Source: Rhizosphaericola sp047606825
GTDB lineage: Bacteria; Bacteroidota; Bacteroidia; Chitinophagales; Chitinophagaceae
Direction of reading: 5' to 3'
Assembly: GCA_047606825.1 (NCBI GenBank)
Contig: JASGDY010000089.1
Location: forward strand, 62,001-126,000
Length of the DNA stretch: 64,000 bases
The notes under the pieces are model-generated. The model saw only the letters and a program-made list of their open reading frames with translations. It was not told where the DNA came from and ran no database searches. This document shows positions 1-7,858 of this stretch, piece after piece. Made by a program: the position numbers and the translations under genes. Numbering within the stretch: the first letter of the stretch is position 1; each line of letters begins with the position of its first letter.

Positions 1-217
1 GCGCTCTGTCATCTATATCCTAAAGTTGAAGTTGTTTCCTAAATATCTATATGCAAAAGAACATTCCAGACGCTAATCTACCGGAAGGGGTATGCAATGT
101 GGCAAGGTATTGAAGGGTATATTTACCTTTGTTCACCTACGGTGGCTGCTCCGAGGTCAGTGAGAATAGTTCAAACTTTTGCTAGCGGGTGGAGACACCA
201 CGCCAGTAGATGCTCTA
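1..217. other. intergenic stretch at the window edge, no gene seen
   Basis: No convincing coding sequence is visible on either strand here. A TACCTTTG motif near 127-134 resembles a Bacteroidota -7 box but has no recognisable gene downstream in the + direction, so I do not call it a promoter. Confidence 0.4.
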
Positions 218-241
218 GTGGTCGGTGAAGACACCGACCAC
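218..241. repeat. perfect 10-bp hairpin, copy 1 of a dispersed palindrome
   Basis: GTGGTCGGTG, a 4-nt loop and CACCGACCAC form a perfect inverted repeat 11 nt beyond the gpsA stop. A near-identical 20-bp palindrome occurs inverted at 4107-4126, with two differences from the core at 221-240. It could act as a transcription end for gpsA, but there is no T tract, so a dispersed intergenic repeat is the safer call. Confidence 0.5.
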
Positions 242-252
242 AACCCATCAGT

Positions 253-1200
253 TCACTGCAAAACTCTGTTTACAAAATCCTTTGCCGTCAAGGCAGATTT
301 CAAAAGTTGGTTCAGATATTCCATCATCGGGATTTGTACATTGTTTTTTGTGGCGAGTAGCGAGAGGATTTTGTCGATGGCTTTTACGCCCTCCAGTGTG
401 ACGCTGTTGCCGAGTTCCGCATTGAGGAAACCCTTTCCTATCAATAGTCCCAGCGTTCTGTTGCGACTGAGGTCGTTGAGCGATGTCAGCCCGAAATCAC
501 CCACGCCGGCATATTGGAAGAGCAAGTCCGCGTTACAGTCAAATGCCGCCAATATGTTTTTTATTTCCTTGATGGCCTTGGTAAAGACCATGAAACGGAC
601 ATTGGCGGAGTTGTACATAGCATCGACGATGCCGATGGTGATGGCATAGACATTTTTGACGATGCTGATGAGCTCGATGCCCAATATGTTGTCCGAATAA
701 TCCAGCGTGATGATGTTTTTGCGGAACAAGCTTGCGATTGTGTTCAGGTCGCCGGGTTCGCGGCTTGCCAGCGTAAAAGCGGTCGGCATTTCGTATATAA
801 GTTCCCTGGCAAAGCTTGGGCCTTTCAGCGAAACGACCCTGTTTGGAATCATCTCCTCTATTGCCTGGAATATGAGCTGGGTGTCTTTAGCAAAACCTTT
901 TGCGCCGTTGACAATGAGTGTGTGGGGAGCGATGGGTGCTTTTGCCACAAAATCAACGACCGCGTAGGAAGGGATGCACAGAAACAGGATGTCCGCTTCC
1001 GTGATTTTTGCTAGGTCGTTGGTCGCCTTTATTTTTTTACTAAGCGTCTTGTTGGGATAGTATATGGAATTCTGCCTGTTGTTGTTGATGTCGGCTACGA
1101 TGTCTTCGGAACGTGAGTACAACAATATGTCATGTCTGTTGGCAATGACATTGGCCATCGCCGTACCGAAAACACCCGCTCCCGCTATGAAAATCTTCAT
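253..1200 (-). CDS. gpsA: NAD(P)H-dependent glycerol-3-phosphate dehydrogenase
   Basis: Reduces dihydroxyacetone phosphate to sn-glycerol 3-phosphate, the head-group precursor for membrane phospholipids; cytosolic. The protein opens with a Rossmann signature (KIFIAGAGVFGTAMAN) and has the family blocks VNGAKGF, SLKGPSFARE and a C-terminal half with KNVYAITIGI, GVGDFGLTSL and SRNR. At 315 residues it is close to the usual 330. The reading frame extends 19 codons upstream, but the ATG at 1200 puts the glycine-rich loop at the extreme N-terminus, as in the family, so I use it. The gene diverges from ppc across about 220 bp. The aspartate/lysine-containing substrate segment is conserved in outline. 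No operon partner is seen downstream. Identification is firm; the preference for NADH or NADPH cannot be read from sequence. Confidence 0.93.
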   Translation of the reverse strand: MKIFIAGAGVFGTAMANVIANRHDILLYSRSEDIVADINNNRQNSIYYPNKTLSKKIKATNDLAKITEADILFLCIPSYAVVDFVAKAPIAPHTLIVNGAKGFAKDTQLIFQAIEEMIPNRVVSLKGPSFARELIYEMPTAFTLASREPGDLNTIASLFRKNIITLDYSDNILGIELISIVKNVYAITIGIVDAMYNSANVRFMVFTKAIKEIKNILAAFDCNADLLFQYAGVGDFGLTSLNDLSRNRTLGLLIGKGFLNAELGNSVTLEGVKAIDKILSLLATKNNVQIPMMEYLNQLLKSALTAKDFVNRVLQ

Positions 1201-1321
1201 TTTAATGCATAAAAGGTAAAAATAAAAAATGTCTGATGCGAAAAGTTTAACGCTCAATGCTCAATGCTTTATGCCCAATCTGTTTATATTTTCGAGTGCA
1301 TTTTTCTATTGGATTCAAATA

Positions 1322-1329
1322 TATGTTTG
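1322..1329 (+). promoter_or_regulatory. candidate -7 box for ppc
   Basis: TATGTTTG fits the Bacteroidota TAnnTTTG consensus about 95 nt before the ppc ATG. A clear TTTG -33 element at the usual spacing is lacking (only a T-rich stretch), so this is a weak call. Confidence 0.35.
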
Positions 1330-1424
1330 GGTGATTGACTGCGCCATCTTAACTTAGCCACCATGTTCAGTGCTTATAACCTGAACAAAATTAATAAACT
1401 CGGATTTAATATCAACTTCTCATT

Positions 1425-4007
1425 ATGAAGATGTTAAGCACTAACAATGCGCTCGACGTATTTAAAAACAACGTGGGTGTGCGTTTTCAGTTGTACAATA
1501 GTTTGTTCACGGCCCTGCCTTTCCACAAGATAGAGAAGACGGGCATATTGCTGACCTTGTTTTTGTTGCACTGCGAAGAAAACTACACCAGACACAAAAG
1601 CCCGATTGATATCGTCAATAGTTTTTTGGACACGTATACGCCCAATTACAGTCCGCAGGAACGGGTGGACATGCTGTTCCGTTTCATACAGTTTTCCGAA
1701 CGCCAGGTCGTGTTGTTCGATTCATTGGAAGAGGCTGCATTTCCAGCGTTGCACGACATGAATGGTTCGGGTAGTGTCACCGACCTGCAATCGCAGATTG
1801 ACCAGAAAGGCAAGCAGGCGGAACTGGAGGAAAAGCTGAAAGACTATTCGGTGCGGCTCGTGCTGACGGCGCATCCGACGCAGTTTTATCCCGGCGAGGT
1901 TTTGGGCATCATCAACGACTTGGCGGTCGCGTTGAAAAACGACGACGCGTCCAAGGTCAACATGTACCTGCAACAGTTGGCAAAAACGCCCTTTTTGAAA
2001 AAACAGAAACCGACACCTTTTGACGAGGCAAAAAGTCTGCTGTGGTATCTGGAACATACGTTTTATCCTGCGGCAGGCCATATTCTGGACAGGCTGAAAG
2101 ACAAGTTTGGCGTGGCGGTGACTGCCGAAAATCCCGTTATCCGAATGGGTTTCTGGCCGGGCGGCGACCGCGATGGCAATCCTTTTGTGCGTAAGGACAC
2201 AACGCTCAAAGTGGCGCAGGAACTTCGCAAAGGCATCATCCGATGCTATTACAACGATATCCGAATGGTCAGGCGGCGCTTGACATTCAGGGGCGTGGAG
2301 GAAATATTGGCAGAACTGGAAGCTCTTTTATACCAATATTTGTTTGAACATGGGGAAGAAGGCTCGATTACGCAGGATTTGCTCTTGTCCAAATTACGGA
2401 AAGCAAAACAACGATTGATAGAATGGCACAATGGTCTGTTCGGATTTTTGTTGGACAACCTGATATGCAAAGTCCAGATTTTCGGTTTGTTCTTCGCGAC
2501 GTTGGACATTCGTCAGGATTCCGGTTTGCATGAAAAAATTTTCCAAACTGTCGTCGCAAAAACAGATTTGCTGCCAAAAAATTATTTAGAACTCGACGAG
2601 AAAGCAAAAATAGACGCGTTGCTGTCCATCAAGGACAAAGTGGACGCCCATATATTTGAAGACGATGTGCAGAAAGATACGGTCGAGACCATCGCTGCGA
2701 TACAGGAAATCCAAAAGCACAGCGGCGAAGAGGGTTGTAACCGTTACATCATCAGCCACAGCACTTCCGCGCTCAACGTGATAGAAGTGTTGGGACTCTT
2801 TAGGTTAGGTGGTTGGGACGGTCCGGTCAAGGCGGACATCATGCCTTTGTTTGAGTCCATCGAGGACCTCAACAATGCAGGGATTGTGATGGACCAGTTG
2901 TATAGCCTGCCTACCTACCGGGAACATCTGCGGCAGCGCGGCAACGTGCAGTCCATCATGATGGGATTTTCGGACGGCACCAAGGACGGCGGCTATCTGA
3001 TGGCGAACTGGAGCATCTACAACGCAAAGGAAGAACTGACAAGGATTTCCCGCAAATATGATATTGACATTGTGTTCTTCGACGGCCGCGGTGGCCCTCC
3101 CGCGCGTGGCGGTGGCAAAACGCAAAAGTTTTACGCGTCCATGGGCAGCAATATCGAAAACAAGGAGATACAGTTGACCATACAGGGACAGACCGTCAGT
3201 TCCAATTTCGGTACGGTGTATTCCGCGCAATACAATATAGAGCAGCTCGTCACGGCGGGCATATTCAACGAAGTCATATTGAACAAACAGGAAACGCTGA
3301 ACAGTGAACAGGAAAAAATCTTCAACGAACTGTCGCGGTATAGCCTGGACGCATACTTGCAGTTGAAAGAGCATCCGCAGTTCCTCGAATACCTGGCGTA
3401 TGCGACACCTTTGCGTTTCTACGGCAATGCCAATATCGGCAGCCGTCCGTCCAAGCGCAACCAGGATGCCAAAATCAACCTCGACTCGCTGCGCGCGATT
3501 CCGTTCGTGGGTTCCTGGAGCCAGAACAAACAGAATATCACAGGCTATTACGGCGTGGGTTCCGCTATCAAGAAGATGGTGGACGACGGTAAGCTCGACC
3601 AGTTAAAGGAATTGTACAACGATTCCCTGTTTTTCCGAACCTTGCTCGACAACAGCGAAATGGCCATGAACAAATGTTTTTTCCCACTGACGGAATACCT
3701 GGCGCACGATGAAAAGTTTGGCGGAATATGGACAATGGCCTTCAACGAATATGAACTGACGCGCAACATGATTTTCCTGTTGAACGGACATACCGAACTG
3801 ATGCAGTCCTATCCTGTAGAACAGATGTCCATACACATGCGCGACCGCATCGTGCTGCCCGTTGCGACCATACAGCAATACGCCATTGCCAAAGTCCGCG
3901 AACTTGAATCGCAGAACATTTCCGATGCCAAGGAAAAAGAGGTCTTTGAAAAAATGATTATGCGCTGTTCCTTTGGGTTGATTAATGCAGGTAGGAACTC
4001 GGCGTAA
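1425..4007 (+). CDS. ppc: phosphoenolpyruvate carboxylase
   Basis: Carboxylates phosphoenolpyruvate with bicarbonate to oxaloacetate, the anaplerotic feed to the TCA cycle. The catalytic histidine block LVLTAHPTQ (His about 150), the Arg/Asp block GFWPGGDRDGNPFV (about 242-255) and the glycine-rich GRGGPPARGGGKT loop are all present in the right order. Length (860 aa) is near the usual 880-900. The C-terminus ends INAGRNSA, whereas the best-known bacterial enzymes end near RNTG, so the terminal residues that contact the allosteric site are slightly altered; the effect is unknown. It is a single-gene unit with its own hairpins downstream. Start at 1425 is chosen because the next ATG is only two codons later and the N-terminal helix follows directly. 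Confidence 0.95.
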   Translation: MKMLSTNNALDVFKNNVGVRFQLYNSLFTALPFHKIEKTGILLTLFLLHCEENYTRHKSPIDIVNSFLDTYTPNYSPQERVDMLFRFIQFSERQVVLFDSLEEAAFPALHDMNGSGSVTDLQSQIDQKGKQAELEEKLKDYSVRLVLTAHPTQFYPGEVLGIINDLAVALKNDDASKVNMYLQQLAKTPFLKKQKPTPFDEAKSLLWYLEHTFYPAAGHILDRLKDKFGVAVTAENPVIRMGFWPGGDRDGNPFVRKDTTLKVAQELRKGIIRCYYNDIRMVRRRLTFRGVEEILAELEALLYQYLFEHGEEGSITQDLLLSKLRKAKQRLIEWHNGLFGFLLDNLICKVQIFGLFFATLDIRQDSGLHEKIFQTVVAKTDLLPKNYLELDEKAKIDALLSIKDKVDAHIFEDDVQKDTVETIAAIQEIQKHSGEEGCNRYIISHSTSALNVIEVLGLFRLGGWDGPVKADIMPLFESIEDLNNAGIVMDQLYSLPTYREHLRQRGNVQSIMMGFSDGTKDGGYLMANWSIYNAKEELTRISRKYDIDIVFFDGRGGPPARGGGKTQKFYASMGSNIENKEIQLTIQGQTVSSNFGTVYSAQYNIEQLVTAGIFNEVILNKQETLNSEQEKIFNELSRYSLDAYLQLKEHPQFLEYLAYATPLRFYGNANIGSRPSKRNQDAKINLDSLRAIPFVGSWSQNKQNITGYYGVGSAIKKMVDDGKLDQLKELYNDSLFFRTLLDNSEMAMNKCFFPLTEYLAHDEKFGGIWTMAFNEYELTRNMIFLLNGHTELMQSYPVEQMSIHMRDRIVLPVATIQQYAIAKVRELESQNISDAKEKEVFEKMIMRCSFGLINAGRNSA

Positions 4008-4013
4008 ACATAG

Positions 4014-4036
4014 AGACGCACGATTGTGCGTCTTTT
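4014..4036 (+). terminator. intrinsic terminator after ppc
   Basis: AGACGCAC-GATT-GTGCGTCT is a perfect 8-bp hairpin followed by a short T run, 7 nt after the ppc stop. Confidence 0.65.
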
Positions 4037-4039
4037 GCT

Positions 4040-4063
4040 TTCGGGATGTCAGCGCATCCCGAA
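4040..4063. other. second hairpin behind ppc
   Basis: TTCGGGATG-TCAGCG-CATCCCGAA forms a perfect 9-bp stem directly after the first terminator. A weaker third palindrome follows at about 4075-4110. Possibly a reinforcement of transcription stop between the convergent ppc and glycosyltransferase genes. Confidence 0.45.
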
Positions 4064-4106
4064 CTGTTGATACAGACCGATTGGACAGGCACTTAATCTG
4101 TCTATC

Positions 4107-4126
4107 GGTCGGTGTCCTCACTGACC
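4107..4126. repeat. dispersed palindrome, copy 2 (inverted)
   Basis: Reverse complement GGTCAGTGAGGACACCGACC matches the palindrome core at 221-240 in 18 of 20 positions. The two copies bracket gpsA and ppc. Confidence 0.45.
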
Positions 4127-4132
4127 GGAATA

Positions 4133-5110
4133 TTATAGGCACGCACTTATTTTCTTCACATCTTGCATCTCCATGCACTTGAAGTGTTTTTTAGGGCATT
4201 GGTGGTAGCCGATTTTGCTGCAAGGGCGGCAGGACAGGCCTTGCACTTCAAAGCTGGTGTTTTGGTTGGCGTGCTGTCCGTAATAGGGATACATGCCAAA
4301 TTCGGGAATGGTGTTGCCCCAAATGGAAAGTATGGGCTTTTGGAATGCCGCGGCGATGTGCATCAAGCCCGTATCGTGCGAAACAACCTTTTCGGCTTGG
4401 GAAACCAGAAAGGCGCTTTCCATTAATGAAAACTGTCCACAGGCATTGTAGATGCGCCCAGAATCCAATGCAGACAATGCGTCCCCGTTTTCCGTATCTT
4501 CCTTTCCACCCAGTAGGACGATGGGCTTGTTTATGTTTTCGCAGAGTTCTTTTAGTTTTTCGAGTGGTAATTGTTTGGTTTCGTAGGACGCGCCGATGAC
4601 GATGCCGACATAGCCGTTGTGATGACTGGGGGGCAGCATGGACGTGATGGACATTTTGTCCGCGTCTTTGATAAAACAGTCCAAACCCGCGCCGTCGTTG
4701 CTTACACCGAGGTATTGGACTGTTTCCAGATAACGGTCAACGATATGGACATTGGGTAGTTTGTTGATTTTGAAACGAACCATCAACCATTTTTGGTAGT
4801 TGAGTTTGTCAAATGAAACGGATTTTACTTTTCTCAATCCACGCTTGATGCGCCATGTGCGCAGGTTGTGGTGCAAGTCTATGATAAGGTCGTACTGTTC
4901 GGCTTGCAGGTCGCGCATCATTTTTTTCCAATCCTTGTCCAATAGTTTTACTTGCGCTATGTATGGGTTTGCTGCAACGATGGATGCATATCCTGGTTTT
5001 GTCAGATAGTGCAGCTCTACATCGGGCAACTGCTTTTTAAGGCAACGCACGACGGGCGACGTCAACACGATATCGCCAATGGAAGAAAAACGTATGATTA
5101 GGATTTTCAA
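4133..5110 (-). CDS. glycosyltransferase family 9 (heptosyltransferase-like)
   Basis: Predicted GT-B transferase of the ADP-heptose:LPS heptosyltransferase family, acting at the inner face of the membrane on lipopolysaccharide core or a related cell-surface glycan. The N-terminus KILIIRFSSIGDIVLTSPVV is the typical GT9 opening; VSHDTGLMHIAAAF is the nucleotide-sugar binding block in the C-terminal half; the tail has the cysteine cluster CRPCSKIGYHQC seen in Bacteroidota members. The ATG at 5140 gives ten extra residues (MPSILNSYFI) whose DNA looks like the AT-rich spacers elsewhere in the window, so I favour the TTG at 5110, which aligns exactly with the usual start; this choice is uncertain. 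It lies just downstream of the MFS gene on the same strand (31 nt from that stop to the ATG alternative). The exact sugar is not known. Confidence 0.85.
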   Translation of the reverse strand: MKILIIRFSSIGDIVLTSPVVRCLKKQLPDVELHYLTKPGYASIVAANPYIAQVKLLDKDWKKMMRDLQAEQYDLIIDLHHNLRTWRIKRGLRKVKSVSFDKLNYQKWLMVRFKINKLPNVHIVDRYLETVQYLGVSNDGAGLDCFIKDADKMSITSMLPPSHHNGYVGIVIGASYETKQLPLEKLKELCENINKPIVLLGGKEDTENGDALSALDSGRIYNACGQFSLMESAFLVSQAEKVVSHDTGLMHIAAAFQKPILSIWGNTIPEFGMYPYYGQHANQNTSFEVQGLSCRPCSKIGYHQCPKKHFKCMEMQDVKKISACL

Positions 5111-5171
5111 AATGAAATATGAATTGAGAATGGAGGGCATTTAACTTTCAGTTCTCCATTATAATGATTAA

Positions 5172-6440
5172 CTATTCTTCCATATAGTTCAAGTCTTTCC
5201 CATACGTTTCGTCCAGCTGTTTCCAGCCCCAGGACGCACAGAGAAAAACAATGAACCCTATTGCCAGATTGGCGCCGACGGCCGTCAGCCGCATATCAAA
5301 CTTAAAGAACGCATAACCCAAGTTGACCAACACTACTGCGCCACGGACAAAATTCGGAACGGTTCCCGTTACGGTCGAGCGGATATTGCTGCCAAAACTT
5401 TCGGCTGCCGCGCTCATGAACACCGCCCAATAGCCCGCGCAGGTTCCCAATATCAAAATCGCCACATAGTAGAGGTTGACATTGCCCTGGATGACCAGCA
5501 GGAAAAACAATCCGATGCCCAATATAGACAAAATCATGGAACGCATGACGGCTTTTTTGCGGCTGTGAATCCTTTCGGAATGCCAGCTACAGAGAAAGTC
5601 GCCGATTGTCAGGCCGAGATAGGTCAGCATGATGCCGTTGATGGGTACTTGTTTGCGCAGGTCGTCCGTGAGGTTGTATTTACCGAGGCTGTCCAATAGT
5701 TCGGGTGCGTATTTGGCGTACATCTGCACGATGTACCACATCGGAATGCCAATCAATATCAGCCCGAGGTATTTCTGCCACCGATGCCTGTTTTTGAAGA
5801 TGATTTTGAAGTTTCCTTTCAATGCGTTGGCGTTTTTCACGGCGTGGAACATACCGGACTCGATGACACCGGCACGTAAGCACATCAAGACGATGCCTAG
5901 CCCGCCGCCGATAAAATAGCAGTAACGCCAGTTGCCGACCCATTTCACGACCATGCCGCCAAACACCGCGCCCATGATGCCGATACTTGCCACGAGCATC
6001 GTACCGTAGCCGCGTTTTTCCTTGCTCAGCACTTCGTTGACCAAGGTAACGCCCGCGCCGAGTTCGCCAGCCAACCCAAAGCCAGCAACAAAACGCAGCA
6101 CTGCGTAAGTATTGACATCGTGCACAAAGCCGTTGCATATATTGGCAATCGTGTAGGTTACAATCGAACCAAAAAGCACGGAAATCCGTCCTTTTTTGTC
6201 CCCCAGTATTCCCCAGAAAAGTCCGCCTATCAACATGCCCAGCATCTGGTAATTGTCCAGCATCAGTCCGATGCGTTCGATGCCTTCCCTGCTCACAACG
6301 CCAATGTCCCTGAGGCTCTGCGTGCGTATCATCCCAAAAAGCAACAAGTCAAAAGTGTCCACGAAATTGCCCAACGCGGCAACCCACACCACCAAGCTGA
6401 ACACCGTGTAGCTTTTGTGCTGTTTTGTAATCGTATCCAT
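5172..6440 (-). CDS. MFS transporter
   Basis: Twelve hydrophobic segments are spread over 422 residues, consistent with a full major facilitator. The signature after TM2 is LFGSIVTYTIAN preceded by GDKKGRISV, matching the GxxxDxxGRR-type loop, and RFVAGFGLAGELGAG resembles the motif of the metabolite:proton symporter and sugar-porter branches. A second GDFLCSWHSERIHSRKKA loop follows TM8. Substrate cannot be told. It is the first gene of a probable two-gene minus-strand unit with the glycosyltransferase. Confidence 0.85.
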   Translation of the reverse strand: MDTITKQHKSYTVFSLVVWVAALGNFVDTFDLLLFGMIRTQSLRDIGVVSREGIERIGLMLDNYQMLGMLIGGLFWGILGDKKGRISVLFGSIVTYTIANICNGFVHDVNTYAVLRFVAGFGLAGELGAGVTLVNEVLSKEKRGYGTMLVASIGIMGAVFGGMVVKWVGNWRYCYFIGGGLGIVLMCLRAGVIESGMFHAVKNANALKGNFKIIFKNRHRWQKYLGLILIGIPMWYIVQMYAKYAPELLDSLGKYNLTDDLRKQVPINGIMLTYLGLTIGDFLCSWHSERIHSRKKAVMRSMILSILGIGLFFLLVIQGNVNLYYVAILILGTCAGYWAVFMSAAAESFGSNIRSTVTGTVPNFVRGAVVLVNLGYAFFKFDMRLTAVGANLAIGFIVFLCASWGWKQLDETYGKDLNYMEE

Positions 6441-6733
6441 GATGCAAAGAAAGTAAAAAATGAAAAGTAAAAATGCCTAAAACAAAGGTGTGGGGCATAC
6501 GGTAATGTTCGATGATCGGCGTATTGACATTGGGCAGCTATCATGCCATACCGCAAAAATCATCTTCCAACATCTACCTACTGTGATTGGACGGCAAGCA
6601 CAAAACCGTTTCCTGCATCGGACAGAGCGAAGGAGAATACAAAAATCCAACCAATGCGCAACGACTGCATAAACAGCTACAGAAAATTTTTGGAAAAAAT
6701 AGAGGAAAATCATGATTGTACGTATAAACATAA

Positions 6734-6741
6734 TATATTTG
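6734..6741 (+). promoter_or_regulatory. candidate -7 box for the first toxin-antitoxin pair
   Basis: TATATTTG matches TAnnTTTG and lies 20 nt before the antitoxin ATG, predicting a leader of about 15 nt. No good -33 element is seen. The rest of the 6441-6733 gap shows nothing that I can interpret. Confidence 0.4.
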
Positions 6742-6761
6742 TCGTATAAAATACAAAAGAC

Positions 6762-7016
6762 ATGGATGCCAAGGTTACACTGGCTTTTGACGAAGATGTC
6801 ATCGCCCAAGCCAAGCAGTTTGCCGATGCCCGCAATATCAGCCTTTCGCGGTTGACCGAGCTTATATATCGCAAGATGACCTCGGGCAATTACGAGAGCT
6901 TGGAAGATTTGCCGATTGCCGACTGGGTCAATATGGTTTCCGAAGGTGCGGTAGAGTACCGTCGCAAGCCGCGTAGTCGCCAAGACCTCAAGCAAGCTTA
7001 CCACGAAAGACGATAA
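6762..7016 (+). CDS. DUF6364-type antitoxin
   Basis: Small protein (84 aa) of the DUF6364 family, commonly the DNA-binding antitoxin partner of PIN ribonucleases. It opens with a ribbon-like strand (AKVTLAFDEDVIAQAKQFA) followed by the helix NISLSRLTELIYRK, the pattern of a ribbon-helix-helix repressor. The basic C-terminal tail (YRRKPRSRQDLKQAYHERR) would be the toxin-binding part. Its stop is 11 nt before the toxin ATG. Autorepression is expected from family behaviour but not shown here. Confidence 0.7.
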   Translation: MDAKVTLAFDEDVIAQAKQFADARNISLSRLTELIYRKMTSGNYESLEDLPIADWVNMVSEGAVEYRRKPRSRQDLKQAYHERR

Positions 7017-7027
7017 CCTCGCCCACG

Positions 7028-7444
7028 ATGAAGATATTTTTGGATGCCAATATACTGGTCGCCGTGCTGAACAAGGAATATCCGTTGTACAGCGATGCGG
7101 CGCGGGTGCTCAGTTTGACGCAGCATCGTAAGTTCGAGGTATATACTTCGCCGTTGTGTTTGGCGATTGCGTTTTATTTTGCCTGCAAAAAATCGGGCGA
7201 GGAGCTTGCCTTGAAAAAGATTGCCATCCTGTCCGAGCAGTTGCGTATCTGCGGCACGGATGCCCACGCCGTAACTAAAACCGTGCGCAACAAAAGTATC
7301 CATGACTTTGAGGACGGATTGCAATATTACGCTGCCGTGGACGCTGGCTGCAAGGTCATCGTGACGGAAAACGTCGAGGATTTTTATTTTTCGGAGATTG
7401 CGGTGAGAGGGTCGGAGGATTTTCTGAAGGAATATGTTTTGTGA
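7028..7444 (+). CDS. PIN-domain toxin (VapC-like ribonuclease)
   Basis: A 138-aa PIN nuclease. The first acidic residue is in the opening strand (KIFLDANILVAV, Asp6), a second acidic group is in the HDFEDGLQYYAA block, and the last is in VIVTENVEDF, giving the metal-binding acidic set of the family. VapC-like toxins cleave tRNA or rRNA; the target is unknown here. It follows its DUF6364 partner closely and has no other downstream partner before dnaK. Confidence 0.78.
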   Translation: MKIFLDANILVAVLNKEYPLYSDAARVLSLTQHRKFEVYTSPLCLAIAFYFACKKSGEELALKKIAILSEQLRICGTDAHAVTKTVRNKSIHDFEDGLQYYAAVDAGCKVIVTENVEDFYFSEIAVRGSEDFLKEYVL

Positions 7445-7858
7445 AAGTCGTCAGTCGCCGGTAAATTTTTCCGTTCGCAGAGCAATTCCGGACAGTTTTC
7501 TGCGGCATGACATTTTTTTGCAAATTTATTTATGAAAATATAATCCATGATTTTTGGTTGCTAATGTCTTTATCGACCAACTTATGATAAATAAGCATTG
7601 AAAAATTGTGTTTTGTTGACGATAACGACAAAGCAATATGCAGATGCGTCCTTTTAGCTTTCAACTTTCCATTTTCCACTAACCAACGCGCCAATACGGC
7701 ACAATATTGCTTGCGCAGCTGTCATATTTGACTAAATATTTAGTTTTAAAATGCTTAAACTGCCATTTTTTCAGTCCCGTTTTCCCCATTTTCCTTGTGG
7801 CACAATGCTTGACAAGTACAAGGCATTATCCACAGGAAAAAGTATTAAAATATAGATA
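7445..7858. other. non-coding gap before dnaK
   Basis: Around 410 bp of AT-rich DNA without an ORF that I can support. CATATTTG at 7723-7730 is one base off the -7 consensus and is followed at once by the perfect 14-bp palindrome ACTAAATATTTAGT (7731-7744), which would overlap the transcription start. No CIRCE element (TTAGCACTC-N9-GAGTGCTAA) is present, so HrcA control of this gene is not supported. Confidence 0.4.

Noticed and set aside
179..649. 156-codon + strand frame at the window start
   Set aside because: Antisense of the gpsA 3' end with no domain.
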